A stretch of DNA of 64,000 nt from Turbatrix aceti (GCA_963969345.1 OZ017768.1:7030718-7094717); one strand, 5' to 3'. Positions 12,698-24,658 are shown, counted from the stretch's first letter. Translations and numbers: made by a program. The notes: generated by a model from the letters alone, not told the origin.

Positions 12698-12845
12698 CAC
12701 TCGCCAAATGCGAGACGTTCGTGTGCGCGCACTTTTATTTCTCTCTTTTCAACGCTGCAATCCGCGACACTCGCCAAATGCGAGACGTTCGTGTGCGCGC
12801 ACTTTTATTTCTCTCTTTTCAACGCTGCATTCCGCGACACTCGCC
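12698..12845 (-). repeat. 70-bp tandem repeat in the right arm, two full copies plus a partial copy
   Basis: The word CACTCGCC recurs at 12698, 12768 and 12838, a 70-bp period. The left arm carries one more unit. Confidence 0.9.
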
Positions 12846-13170
12846 ATTTTCCTGTTGTGTTTCTCTGTTTTGATTTTGAGTGAATTATGAATAAAAAAGC
12901 ATCTGCACATAGAGGTAAAATGTGAGAAAAATGCAATAAATGAAAACGACGATTTCAACTTCAACAAATTCACCAAAAACACGATCTCTACTTCTATATC
13001 CAGCCACATTTCACATTTACGTTTCATAATTATAAAAAACAGCGATGATCAGCATCTGTCTGGCGTTTTCGATTTGGCTTGCCAAAAAATGTGCGATTTG
13101 ACATCATTGTCCGTTTGACAATCGTATAAGAAGTTTTTTTGCAATTATTACGCCATAATAAAATTCAATC

Positions 13171-13353
13171 ATGACGACTGAAGTTTTTCAAAGAAATACA
13201 CGTTTTGATGGCATCAAACTTCTTCAAGAAGTAGCTTTTAAAAAAAAGCGAGAAAAAATGGGTAGTAAAAAAAATTTTTATTGTCCGCGTCTTATATTAT
13301 GCTTTGCAATTTTTTTACTAATTACGTCAAATCACCAGGATCCATACTTGTAA
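13171..13353 (+). CDS. Short frame spanning the right terminal repeat, possible relic
   Basis: This 60-codon frame starts in the right-specific sub-terminal part of the element with MTTEVFQRNTRFDG and continues through the 47-bp terminal repeat into flanking DNA. Its first 30 residues look coding-like. The left end has no counterpart. I do not recognise it. It may be a relic of an element-encoded protein or chance. Confidence 0.15.
   Translation: MTTEVFQRNTRFDGIKLLQEVAFKKKREKMGSKKNFYCPRLILCFAIFLLITSNHQDPYL
13251..13297 (-). repeat. Right 47-bp terminal inverted repeat
   Basis: Exact reverse complement of 8959-9005, including the 8-A/5-T tract. Confidence 0.9.
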
Positions 13354-16300
13354 TTCTAAAATTTAAGATCACGGAAGTCAGACTTTTGTTAACAGATTCC
13401 GGCAGCGCAACAGCCCATTTGACACTTTTTTGCCGAGAAAAAAATCGGTTAAACGTCAAAACAAGACTTTTAGCCTCGTTCGTTCTGTCTATGTATGTTT
13501 TTTTTCAAAAAAAAATTCTGTTTGCACCGCCTTGCTCCGAGTGCAGGAATCAGTCGGAAGATCGTCAGGACACTTTTTTTTCCGGTTGAACTCGCTGTTG
13601 GTGACCGATGATGATGACACGTAGACTACATCGGGCAAAAATGGAGTGACAAAATTGTCGAGTCGTACACGTGAGCAATTCGTGATTTGTATCTCCGGAG
13701 AAACGCGACGAGTATTTAAGGGAGATGTTTTGGCCCGGTAAAAATCAGGTGAGCAGGCTGAATCCAAGGATGCGTGTCTTCTGTGAAAAAACACCGAACG
13801 CAACAATTTTTCATTGTTTTCGGTACACAAATAATCCCTTTTTTTTATTTTGGATTAGTTTTTTTCTGTTAAACGGACTGTTTTGCTGCAAAAGAAAAAA
13901 AAAATCGCGTGTGTTGATTGAGGGGTACTGGTTGATGCACCCCTGTTCTGAAAATCTGTCGGACAAGTGCAGATGTTCCGTTAATCCGATTTTGTCCATT
14001 TGAAACAAAATCGATCTTCCAAAAAAATATTTCTTTATTTTTCATTCCAACCTGCAAATTTTGTAGTCTCTAATCCGATCTACGTGAACTTTTGCCGGTC
14101 GTGAAAAATTTGTTATCACCTGTAGAAAGCGTAGGAACTGACACGTGCAATCTACGCTGGACACAGGTGCTCGCTGGTGGTGTCCTATCACCATGATGAC
14201 AAACAATTCCGATTGTCTGGAGCCAGCCTGGGCTGCAAAATACATTGCAGGAGGAAATTATGTTTTACAATGGCTCAAAAAATAAAGTTAACTTGGGGCA
14301 CGCGGGGCCCGGAAAAAGCAAATCAACAACACATCACGCTTTACGCAGCCAAGCGGGCATGGCATGGCTGACGGGTGAGTTAGTTTTAGGGGTACAGAGA
14401 TGACGGCATTGTTATACCGAATTTTGAGTTCAGTCAATTTGTGATAAAATTTTTAGGAGCGGAAACATTGTGTAAAGAACGTAAATATTTTTTTTTGGAT
14501 TTTGCACGTCAGCATGAACGTAAACGGATTTTACGGGTATTTTACCCAAAAATTTTTCTCTTTGAGTCATTTATCATGATTGTAATTATTATAATTTTCG
14601 AATCGGGTTTTTGCGTTGAGAATCCGAAAATTTCGGTTTTCATTATCAAAGAAATTTTTTTAACCAAAATGACGTATTTTTGCAGAAAAAAACGTTGAAA
14701 AAATACTAAATTTTGTTTAAAAAAATGCAAAGCACTCAAATTTAACTCTGAAAATTGGATAAATTTTGAGTTTTTGGAAACACAAAATATTTTTAAAATC
14801 GGTACCCAAAATTTAAAAATTTTTAGACAGGTTACCTGAATTTTCGAGTATCATTTTTTGTAGCACTGCAAGTAAGAGCTTGTTTTCTTTATAAAAAAAC
14901 TTATTTTTCACGACCTCCAGACACCCTTTCCTGTCACTCCACATTTGATTTCCGTTGCCTTAGGTTTTGTGATCTCATTTTAACAAGCAATTATTTATCG
15001 GATCAAAAAACATGTGCATGTGTGTGCGTTTGCAAATCCATAATCAGAGGTCGTACGTACATACATACGGGAGCGACCTATAAAAACAGATAACACGAAC
15101 AAAAAAATTTGTTATAATTTTTTAATTTAAAAAAAAATATTCGAAATTTTTATAGATCCTTTGCGCAAGCTTGGCGTTTTGCGTCGAACCCCAAAATACT
15201 CGAGGGCAAGACGAACGAACGCAGAATGAACGCGTACAAGCAAGCATTTTGCACTGCGTCTTTCTCTGATGACCGAAGCAACCGGCCGCTTCGGGCGGAG
15301 AAGGGAGCGAGCAAGAAGACGGAATCCAACAACCAAGTTTTGTTGGTTTTTGGTGCCCTTGCTGAGGCTGAGTTTGTATCTCTGTTTTCTTCTTCCATCC
15401 TGGGGGATTTCTGTTAGCGAGCCCGTGAGAGCGCAAAAACGTGCAGCATGCTGCCTTTTTTTCATTCTTTTTTTTTATTCAGTCAAGATAGATCCTCTCT
15501 TTCTGCCTGGCAGACGCGGTTTTTCCCTTGACGCTGTGCACTCGCTTTTGCATTTTTTTTGCTGTTGAAAAAAACACTCGCGTCCGCTTGCTTCTAGGCT
15601 TGGGCTTTTTTCTCTTCCTTCCAGCTGGGCAGGTAAAAAGGACACTGCACCTTTGCACCCTGCTTGCTTTTGTTTCTCATCTTTGCGGTGTGGTGGGGTT
15701 GTCGCGTTGTCTTCAAGAAGTCCGCACCTGCGAGGAGGGACGTGGACCATGTGGATGGTCCATGTTCCTTTGTTTGGCTACCCACACACATTGTTTTGTT
15801 TTGTTTTGTTTTCTGTGTGTGTTTTTTGCTATGACACGACGCCACGTGGTTCTTTTTTTGGAGGCGGCCTGGGATGGGAGGGTTGGCTTGAACGTGCTCC
15901 AATATAAAATATGTCGTTTGAGAAAACAAATTGTATACATACGATTTACGATACATATATTGATAGCTTCCGTCATTGAGGGGTATTCGTTGGAGTTGGA
16001 TATTCAGCTGGTTTTTAGGATTCTTTTTCCGTTTTCTCAAGGGATGGAAAAACTTTGTAAAGCCCCAACAAGCGGTCTAAAAGTTAAAGTATACCCCATA
16101 ACTCTGTGGTTTCGACCCGAAAATGTTTTTGAAGTTGGTTCCGACACGAAAATTTTTTTAAAATTGATTTTTGGCGCCTAAACTTTAAAGATGGTTTCAA
16201 CGCGAAAATTGTTTTCAAGGCGGTTTCGACACGATTTTTTTTTAAATTCTTAGGTTGATGATTTATTATTTGTAAAATTGTTTTGGACAGTCTTGAGAAC

Positions 16301-16730
16301 AACGAAATGACTTCAAGGTCAACTTTACCCCAACTTTTTTTTATACATTTTCAATTATCGTGAAAATCCCCGAATATCCTACCTTTTGACCCGGCTTCCT
16401 TTCACTCCCCGGAGAACTTACGTGTTCAATGTTGATTGATTTCTGCCGGTCTGCGCAGTCAAAGGAGCAAATGGCCATCTAAGGGCTCTTTTGAATGCGC
16501 AAAGACACTTCCAAAGTGACCGGACCGCGTCTTTCTTTCCGCATCCAAACAAGGTGAAGTTGGGGTCGAGCGAACAAAAACAGAACAGTTTTCTCGTGTT
16601 GCGGCGATCGAGTCGACTGACTGGCCTGTTGGGTGCAAACACGTCGTCATGCCTCTTTTTTCCTGTTCTGACCGTTTTTTTGTTGTACCGCGTCGATATT
16701 TGTCTTTATTGCTCATTTTTTTTTCATTTT
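13298..16730. other. Intergenic region upstream of ATP-citrate lyase
   Basis: Low-complexity T- and A-rich sequence with short overlapping frames. The longest frame (15528-16181) translates to Phe/Leu/Cys-rich sequence typical of T-rich DNA and has no recognisable domain. The part nearest the gene (about 16.4-16.73 kb) is more GC-balanced and is the likely promoter or 5' leader, but I see no decisive core-promoter motif. Confidence 0.5.
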
Positions 16731-16733
16731 CAG
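16731..16733 (+). promoter_or_regulatory. Splice acceptor just before the ACLY start codon
   Basis: The sequence TTTTTTTTCATTTTCAG ends at 16733, nine bases before the ATG at 16743. Such a site without a clear upstream exon suits either spliced-leader addition or a 5'-UTR intron. Confidence 0.5.
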
Positions 16734-16742
16734 TGCTCCGAA

Positions 16743-19700
16743 ATGTCCGCCAAAGCAGTCGACGAATTCTCGGGCAAGGAACTCATCTACCGCCACCTCG
16801 AGGCGGTCAACGGCCTCCAGAAGCCCCAGGCCTACCCTCTGCGCGAGGGCGATGACTTTGACACCGTCGTCGGCGCCGCAGAATGGCTCAAGGCCGGTCA
16901 GCGGGGCGTCATCAAGCCAGACCAGCTCATCAAGCGCCGTGGAAAGCACGGGCTTGTCAAGATCGGCACGAAGGATGAACTCAAGAAGTGGTTCAACGAG
17001 AAGAAGGGCACCTACACTCAGGTGGGTCTTTGTATAGGTTTTGGGCGGCCTACTTTAAAGAAAATTTTTTTCATCGTATTTTGAAGTTTGACAAAATTAA
17101 TTAAAACGTTTTAAAAATGTGAAAAAAGTAATTTATTTTGGTAAAAATTAGAAAAGTTTTAAATTCAAACAAAAAAATAGTTTTTTTTTTTCGGTCAAAA
17201 AAATTACTTTATTTTTCGGTTGAAAAAAATTAGTTCTTTTTCCAAATGACGTTTTTTTTGTCGGAAAAACGTAAAAAAAGAACAAAGTTTTGTCTTGTTC
17301 AAATTTTAAATAAATTTTTTTATTTTATAAATATTTTCCAAATTTTTTTATTTCATAAATATTTTCCAAATTTTGTGTTTTTAGACACAAAAAATGGGTT
17401 TTTTGGAACGATTACAAAATTTCAGGGTTTTTTTGCAACGCTGATTTTGAATGTTCACGCGGTTAATTTTATTTATAGATCGGCAAAACAACAGGCCGTC
17501 TGTCAAATTTCATCGTGGAACCTTTCGTCGCGCACACAGACGCTGACGAACTCTACCTGGCGATCTTTTCCCGTGGCGAGGAGGACATCATTCTCTTCTA
17601 CGAGCACGGCGGAGTCGACGTCGGCGATATCGATGCCAAAGCCCGTCACGTCGAGATTGCAGTGAGCCTGACAGACACGTCTATGCTCATTCCAGATGCC
17701 GAGTTGGCTGCTCTCCTGGGTCCTCTGGATGCCGCGCGGAAGCCCATCGTCGGAGACTTTATCCGCCACCTCTACGAGGTCTACAAGACCAACCACTTTA
17801 CCTACCTCGAAATTAACCCTTTGGGTACGTTTTTTTGCCATTTGGATGTTTGACTATTGTTTTTGGGGGGTTTTTAGTTGTCACCGGTGGCAAAGTTTTT
17901 ATTCTTGATCTGGCGGCGAAAATCGACGAAACAGCAAACTTTTTGTGCTCTGAGTTGTGGAAAACACGGTCGGGTGAGGCGATCAACTTCCCGGCACCCT
18001 TTGGACGCGATTTGTCACCTGAGGAGAAGTATATTTCGGATCTCGACGCGAAAACCGGCGCTTCACTCAAACTGACGATTCTCAACCGTCAAGGCCGAAT
18101 CTGGACTATGGTTGCTGGAGGAGGAGCTTCTGTCGTTTTTACGTATGTTTTTCATGCTCAAAAATGTTTTTCATAAAAAATATTTTTTGTATTTTTTTTT
18201 CAATAAAAAAAAATTATTGAAAGAAAAATTTGCTTTTGTTTATAAGAATAAAAAATGAGTTTTTTTCTTTGAAAAATAATTTTTATTAAAAAAAAATTTT
18301 TTTGTTGTAAAAAATGAAAAAAAATGATTTTTTTGTTGTAAAAATATATTTTTATTTTTATAGAAAAATTTATTATATTTTTGTTAAAAAAAATAAAAAA
18401 AATTATTTTTTTAATGAAAAATTTATTTTTATTTTTATAGAAAAATAATCATATTTTTCTTAAAAAAAATAAAAAAATATTTTTTTTATATTGAAAAATT
18501 TATTTTTTTTTTAACATACCACTTGGATTTCAGAGACACCGTTTGCGACCTCGGAGGCGCCTCAGAACTCGCCAACTACGGAGAGTACTCTGGCGACCCA
18601 TCGGAGAGCCAGACATTCGAATACGCCAAAACGCTGCTCTCGATCATGACAGAAGGCCCACCCCGGCCGGATGGCAAGGTGCTCATCATCGGCGGCAGCA
18701 TCGCGAATTTCACAAACGTCGCGGATACGTTTAAGGGCATCGTTCGTGCTTTTGAGACGTTCATCGATAAAATCAAGGAACACAAAATCACGGTCTACGT
18801 TCGTCGAGGCGGTCCGAATTACCAGGAAGGTCTCCGCAAAATCAAAGAAGCCGGAATCAAGTTGGATCTCCCGATTTACGTTTACGGACCTGAGACTCAC
18901 ATGACGGCCGTCGTGGGACCCGCGCTGGGTGTTCGACCTCTTCCACAGGCCGCTGCGGAGCCGAAGACGACCGGGCAGTTTTTGCTGACTCCTGAACGCT
19001 TTACTGCGGGTTTGTTTTGACTTTTTTTTGCAATTTTTGGGTTGGGTAAAATTTTGGGTTGTGCGAAATCAAAATTTTGAAAACAAAAGGCACTTTCGGA
19101 GCGGCAGCAAAAAAAATAGAAAACATTCCTATTATAAATTTAAAAAAAATTGGCGAAAAATTGTTCGGAGAAACAAAAAAAAAATAATTTAATTTTTATT
19201 TTTTGGGCGCAGTGCACGTGCTCCGCCTCCGGAGCGCGAGCGGAGCAAGCGATTTTTTTTGATTAAAAAAAGTAAGAGCGAGAGCGGAGCGCGCGAAAAA
19301 ATTATTACGTCCATCAATACTATTTTTTGGGGTTAACCTTTTTTTCGTTCCAGGAACCGTACGCGAGTCTTCAAACGACAATTCAGCATCCACCGATTCT
19401 GTGACTTCGAAAGGCGACTGCGGCTCGCTGACCAACGGCGTCACGCCTGCCGCCAGGCTTCCATCTGGTCACTACGCGTCCCTCTTCGATCGCAACACGA
19501 AGGCCATCATCTGGGGTCAGCAGCAGAAGGCTATCCAAGGCATGCTGGACTTTGACTACGTCTGCCGTCGTCCATCGCCGTCGGTCGTCGCGTCGACCTA
19601 CCCGTTTTCTGGAAACTTCAAGCAGAAGTACTACTACGGCCAGAAGGAGATCTTCATCCCGGCGTATCGGTCGATGGCCCAGGCCTTCCAGACGCATCCC

Positions 19701-21872
19701 GACGCGACTGTTATGGTTACGTTCGCTTCGATGCGGTCGGTTTACGAAACCGTGCTTGAGGCACTCGGATTTCCCCAGCTCAAAGTTATTGCCATCATCG
19801 CGGAGGGCGTTCCGGAGAATCAGACGCGGAAGCTCATCAAAGTGGCCCGCGAGCGTGGGATTACGATCATTGGTCCCGCCACGGTGGGTGGCCTCAAGCC
19901 GGGCTGTTTCAAGATCGGAAACACGGGCGGCATGATGGACAACATCCTGGCATCCAAACTCTATCGTTCAGGCAGCGTCGCGTACGTTTCCCGGTCAGGT
20001 GGAATGTCCAACGAGCTCAACAATATTATTTCCCACAACACGGATGGCGTCTACGAAGGCGTGGCCATCGGAGGCGATCGTTACCCCGGATCGACGTACA
20101 CAGACCACATTTTGCGCTACGAAGCAGACGATCGCGTCAAGATGATTGTTTTGCTCGGCGAAGTCGGTGGAACGGAAGAGTACAAAATCGTAGAAGCGCT
20201 CAAGAAAAAGCAGGTCACCAAGCCCCTTGTTGCGTGGTGCATCGGCACCTGCGCGGACTACATCACCTCTGAGGTGCAATTTGGCCATGCTGGAGCATCG
20301 GCCAACGCTACGGCCGAGACAGCGGCAACGAAAAACGCGGCGCTCAAAGCAGCCGGCGCCCATGTTCCGGGATCCTTCGACGATTTTGGAAACGTGATCA
20401 ACAGCGTTTATTCAGATCTCGTGAAGAAGGGCATCATCGTGCCAGCCGAAGAACAACCCCCACCACCCGTGCCAATGGATTACGCGTGGGCGAGGGAACT
20501 GGGACTCATCCGGAAGCCGGCGTCCTTCGTTACGACCATCTGCGACGAGCGTGGTGAAGAATTGCTCTACGCGGGCGTTCCGATCTCGAAGATCCTGGAA
20601 GAGGATATGGGCGTTGGTGGAGTGCTCAGTCTGCTTTGGTTCCAGAAAAGGTTGCCTTCGTACGCCAATAAGTTTATTGAAATCTGCCTCATGATCACCG
20701 CGGACCACGGACCGGCTGTCAGCGGCGCGCACAACACAATTGTCTGCGCGAGAGCCGGCAAGGACCTCGTGTCGTCTCTTGTTTCTGGGCTTTTGACTAT
20801 TGTGAGTTTTTTTAATGAGGGCATGAAATTCGAAAAATGTTGATAAAAATTTTAAAAAAGCTATATTTTTTTTGTTGATTACATTTTTTTTTAAATTTTA
20901 TTGCACTTTTGAAAAATTACCATTTTCAGATTTTTTGCGTCGATATATGAAATTTTTTACTTATTTATAAAAGTGAACAAATTTAAAATTTTTTATATTT
21001 ATTTTCTTTATTTTTTATTTTTTTTATATTTTAAATTTTTTTATATTTAAAATTTTTGGCTCTTATAAAAGTTCACAAATTTAAAATTTTTTTTTATGTT
21101 TAAATTTTTCTGTTTTTAGAAAAAAATTTCATTTTTCTGTTTTGAAAATAATTTGTTTTTTTTTGTTTTGAAAAATATTTGTTCAAAAAATTGAACAAAA
21201 AATTACGGTAGAAATGTGAAAAATGGCACCAAATTTTTTTTTTATAAAAAATGGGCTTCGGCTGAAATTTTTGGCCGTTTTTATGCATTAAATTATAAAA
21301 AATGGCTTTTTGTGCCCTTTAAAATTATTATTTTTCAGGGTCCCCGCTTTGGTGGAGCACTCGACGGAGCCGCGCAAATGTTCTCGGACGCCCTCGACAA
21401 AGGCCTCTCTCCCATGGAATTCGTGAACGAACAACGCCGCCTCGGAAAACTCATCCTCGGCATCGGGCACCGCGTCAAGTCCATCAACAACCCGGACAAG
21501 CGAGTCGAGATCCTGAAAAAGTTTGCTCTTGACAAGAATGTCTTCAAGCAGGAGACGCCGCTTCTCGACTTCGCCCTCAAGGTCGAGCAGATCACGACCC
21601 GCAAGAAGCCCAACCTCATCCTCAACGTCGACGGCGCGATCGCGACCATCTTCGTCGATATCCTCCGGCAATCCGGTCTCTTCACCCCCGCGGAAGCCCG
21701 GGAATACATCGAAATCGGCGCGCTCAACGGTCTCTTCGTGCTGGGCCGCTCGATGGGCTTCATCGGGCACTACCTCGACCAGTCTCGCCTCAAGCAGGGC
21801 CTCTACCGTCATCCATGGGACGACATCACCTACGTCTTGCCTGAAGGTGAATTTGACAGACTTGAGGGGTGA
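16743..21872 (+). CDS. ACLY: ATP-citrate synthase (ATP-citrate lyase)
   Basis: A cytosolic enzyme that converts citrate, CoA and ATP to acetyl-CoA and oxaloacetate for lipid synthesis and acetylation. Six exons join in phase: 16743-17021, 17479-17824, 17878-18142, 18534-19009, 19354-20801, 21339-21872, giving 1115 aa (human enzyme about 1100). In order: an ATP-grasp and citrate-binding part (exons 1-4, with [10 protein letters not shown] and [10 protein letters not shown]), a variable Ser/Thr/Asn linker at the start of exon 5, the CoA-ligase part with phospho-histidine motif FGHAGA (His767), and a C-terminal citrate-synthase-like part with [13 protein letters not shown] and [13 protein letters not shown]. 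Every block aligns with the animal ACLY family and no key residue is missing. The linker, which holds regulatory phosphosites in mammals, is not conserved. Introns are 53-537 bp and very AT-rich. Confidence 0.97.
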
Positions 21873-22592
21873 TGGTCGGTCGAGGACGGGGGGAACTAAT
21901 GCCTAACTCTGTTTAGCCAACGATAACGATTAACGCTCTTTGTACACCAACAACTACACGGTCCAGGTAATATTAGAGGTGGCGGTGGATCGAGGAGCAT
22001 CCCTCTCCCCGCAGGTAGTCAGTCCGCTTTGTAACCAACCCAACCACCTAACAACCAACATCCATCCCCCAACCACCACAGCACACACACATACACTACA
22101 CCGGCGGGGCGTGATTGGATCGTAGCAGGTTTTTTGTACTCCAAAAAAAACGTAATTTATTATTCTTCCTCCTCATTTTGTCCCCCCCTTTGATGGCTTT
22201 TTTCATGTAAGTTATTCAGAAAGTTTTGTGCAAATAATGGAAAGGTATTGTGATTATTAAATATAATAAAGAGTCGATTTTATGGTTTTTGGAAGACGAA
22301 AAACGAAAAAAAAGCAGAAATACTGGTAACTCATACTTTTGTCATTGTCTTGAGAGGAAAATGAGTTGAATGTGGTACCGGTGATGTCTCGAGGCGAAAA
22401 TAAGTGACTGGCGCAAAATTGAAATTTGTTGGATGTTGTTTTCTCTTTCTTTTTTTTTGTCGCCGTTGAACTACTTTCCTGAATTTATGGCAATCAGTGC
22501 CATATTTTGCATACTCGTAAATCCCCCAAAAAGATATCGGCTTCCCCAGATGAAGTCAGTGTAAGCTCAACAAGTTTATTTTGACGGCCGAC
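21873..22592 (+). other. ACLY 3' region and spacer before the phosphatase gene
   Basis: No gene seen. It contains the ACLY 3' UTR with a candidate poly-A signal at 22265-22270 and a short CA/ACC-rich stretch (about 22030-22110). Confidence 0.6.
22265..22270 (+). terminator. Candidate poly-A signal for ACLY
   Basis: AATAAA lies about 390 bp after the ACLY stop. It is the first canonical hexamer seen downstream. Confidence 0.4.
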
Positions 22593-24618
22593 ATGGCGGC
22601 GGCGGGTTCCCGAAATCGTCACAGCCGAGTTCGTTCGTCTAATAAGAAACGGATGATGGGCATTGCTGATATTGGTGACTATCATACTAAGAAAAAGACG
22701 ATAACCTCTGCTGACAAAAACAGTGGTGAGAATGAGAAGAGGACTGGTAAGTTCTTTTTTTTTCCTAGCCAATTTTTGATTGTGATTAACTGTACAACAA
22801 ATTTTTTTCAGACGCCAGTGGAAAACGAACCGCTCTACCCAATAAAGCACGCAGAGAGTTGACAGCAAAACAAAAACAAGCCTTCGCCAAGTTTTTCGAA
22901 GAACTCTTTGCCATAGGTGTCGATGGACTGATAAAGCAATTCGATAAGGATTTGAAGAACTTTGTTCCACCGGATATCACGCATACCGCTTTTGATAACA
23001 ATTCGGCGAAAAATCGGTACAAAGGTGGGTTTTTTTTTTATTTTTTGGCAGAAAATCCTACTTTTACCATTCTTTTAAAGACGTTATCTGCGCGGACAGT
23101 ACCCGGGTCACGTTGGCACCCCCAGGCGACGACTACATCCACGCGAACTACGTCACCGATCACGACCTCAAGAACAAGTTCATCTGCACCCAAGGCCCGC
23201 TTCAGTCGACTGCGGTGGATTTCTGGCGAATGGTTCTCCAAGAAAAGGCTACGGTCATCATCGCGGTCTGCGATATCGTCGAGAACGGCAAAGTCAAGTG
23301 TCTCCAGTACTGGCCTGAATGCGCCAATAACTCCCTGGAATTCGAGAATATCAAAATCGAGTGTATCAAGAAAGAAATGAAATTCCAGGTGCACGTGAGT
23401 ACGCTCCGGGTTCTGCGAGGTGACGAGCCTCCGCTGGCCGTTAAACACCTGCAGTGGTGCCATTGGCCGGATCGCAGCGTGCCGCAGTCTCGGACAACTC
23501 CGATCTTCCTACTGAATGAAGCCCGCTCGGAGAACGTCGCCATTGTCCACTGCTCAGCCGGCGTCGGCAGAACGGGCTCTCTGATTGTCCTAGAAGTGGT
23601 CACGCGACGACTTCTCTCAGGACACAGCGTCAATGTCGTTCAGTTAATTCAGAGCCTCAGAAGTAATTTTACCCTATTTTTTTGCATTTTTTATAAACCA
23701 CATATTTTTTTAGGCCAGCGAGCTCACATCATCCAAACCGACATCCAACTGCTTTTTATTTGCAGTTGCGCGCTCTCAGCCTTTGGACGCGAAAGCCTGA
23801 CCGCTGAGATGAAAGCAAAGGAAAAAGCTTTCGACTTTGAATACAAGACTCTGATCGCCAATCGCATGCAGAACAACATTTACTTACCGCTTGTTCCAAC
23901 TATCATGGCGGCGCAGTACGCGGTTGAAGACGCCACCCAGGCACCGATGCCAGTACGCCTACCGGAACCAGCAGCAGAAGTGGTTTGTAGACCAAAAAAA
24001 GAAGCGGAAGTGGTACATGGACCGAAAAAAGAAGCGGATGCGGTATGTGGACCAAAAAAAGAGGCGGAAGTGGTACATGGACCGAAAAAATCAGCAGAAG
24101 TGGTTTGTGGACCAAAAAAAGAAGCGGAAGTGGTACATGGACCGAAAAAAGAAGCGGATGCGGTATGTGGACCAAAAAAAGAGGCGGAAGTGGTATATGG
24201 ACCGAAGAAATCAGCAGAAGTGGTTTGTGGACCAAAAAAAGAGGTGGAAGTGGTACATGGACCGAAAAAAGAAGCGGATGCGGTATGTGGACCAAAAAAA
24301 GAGGCAGAAGTGGTACATGGACCGAAAAAAGAGGTGGAAGTGGTACATGGGCCGAAGAAATCAGCAGAAGTGGTTTGTGGACCAAAAAAAGAGGCAGAAG
24401 TGGTACATGGACCGAAAAAAGAGGTGGAAGTGGTACATGGGCCGAAGAAATCAGCAGAAGTGGTTTGTGGACCAAAAAAAGAGGCGGAAGTGGTACATGG
24501 ACCGAAAAAAGAGGCGGAAGTGGTACATGGACCGAAAAAAGAAGCGGAAGTGGTATATGGACCGAAGAAATCAGCAGAAGTGGTTTGTGGACCGAAAAAA
24601 GAAGCGGCAAAGGCATAG
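22593..24618 (+). CDS. Soluble protein-tyrosine phosphatase with a 21-copy decapeptide tail
   Basis: Exons 22593-22746, 22812-23024, 23081-23662 and 23714-24618 join in phase to 617 aa. Residues 1-60 are a basic, Ser-rich leader with no signal peptide or membrane segment. The classical PTP domain follows: substrate-loop block KNRYKDVICAD and DYIHANYV, WPD loop with Asp253, P-loop HCSAGVGRTGS with nucleophile Cys280, and Q-loop IIQTDIQ. All catalytic residues are present, so it should dephosphorylate phosphotyrosine. Residues 404-613 are 21 tandem decapeptides of the form AEVVxGPKKE, then AAKA and stop. The catalytic half resembles the expanded nematode non-receptor PTP group; the substrate is unknown. 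The third intron (51 bp) is open in frame, so its retention would insert 17 residues without a stop. Confidence 0.93.
23974..24603 (+). repeat. 30-bp coding satellite, 21 copies
   Basis: Twenty-one head-to-tail 30-bp units encode AEVVxGPKKE with x = His, Cys or Tyr. Variant units (ADAVCGPKKE, VEVVHGPKKS, AEVVCGPKKE) recur in a higher-order order rather than at random. Most units contain an A6-A7 run. The block is open in all three plus frames and in at least two minus frames. Confidence 0.97.
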
Positions 24619-24658
24619 TGAAGATAAAAATGAACAAATGTGTGTTGTACGACGTGAA

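Larger units (their letters stand above)
11268..12904 (-). repeat. Right inner inverted arm
   Basis: This 1637-bp reverse complement of 9304-11010 is shorter by exactly one 70-bp tandem unit. Confidence 0.9.
8959..13297. mobile_element. 4.3-kb foldback-type transposable element
   Basis: The outer 47 bp are perfect inverted copies (8959-9005 and 13251-13297). Inside are diverged sub-terminal parts of 298 bp (left) and 346 bp (right), then near-identical inverted arms (9304-11010 and 11268-12904) around a 257-bp unique spacer. Apart from one 70-bp repeat unit, the arms are colinear without net indels. No transposase-like protein is encoded, so the element looks non-autonomous. The architecture (long inverted arms, tandem subrepeats, short loop) is that of foldback elements such as Drosophila FB or C. 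elegans Tc4, but I cannot assign a family. A TA or ATAT target duplication is possible because the termini are themselves ATAT. Confidence 0.85.

Noticed and set aside
15528..16181. 217-codon open frame upstream of ATP-citrate lyase
   Set aside because: The translation is dominated by Phe, Leu, Cys and Val from T-rich DNA, overlaps a long frame on the other strand, and shows no domain, signal peptide or splice context.
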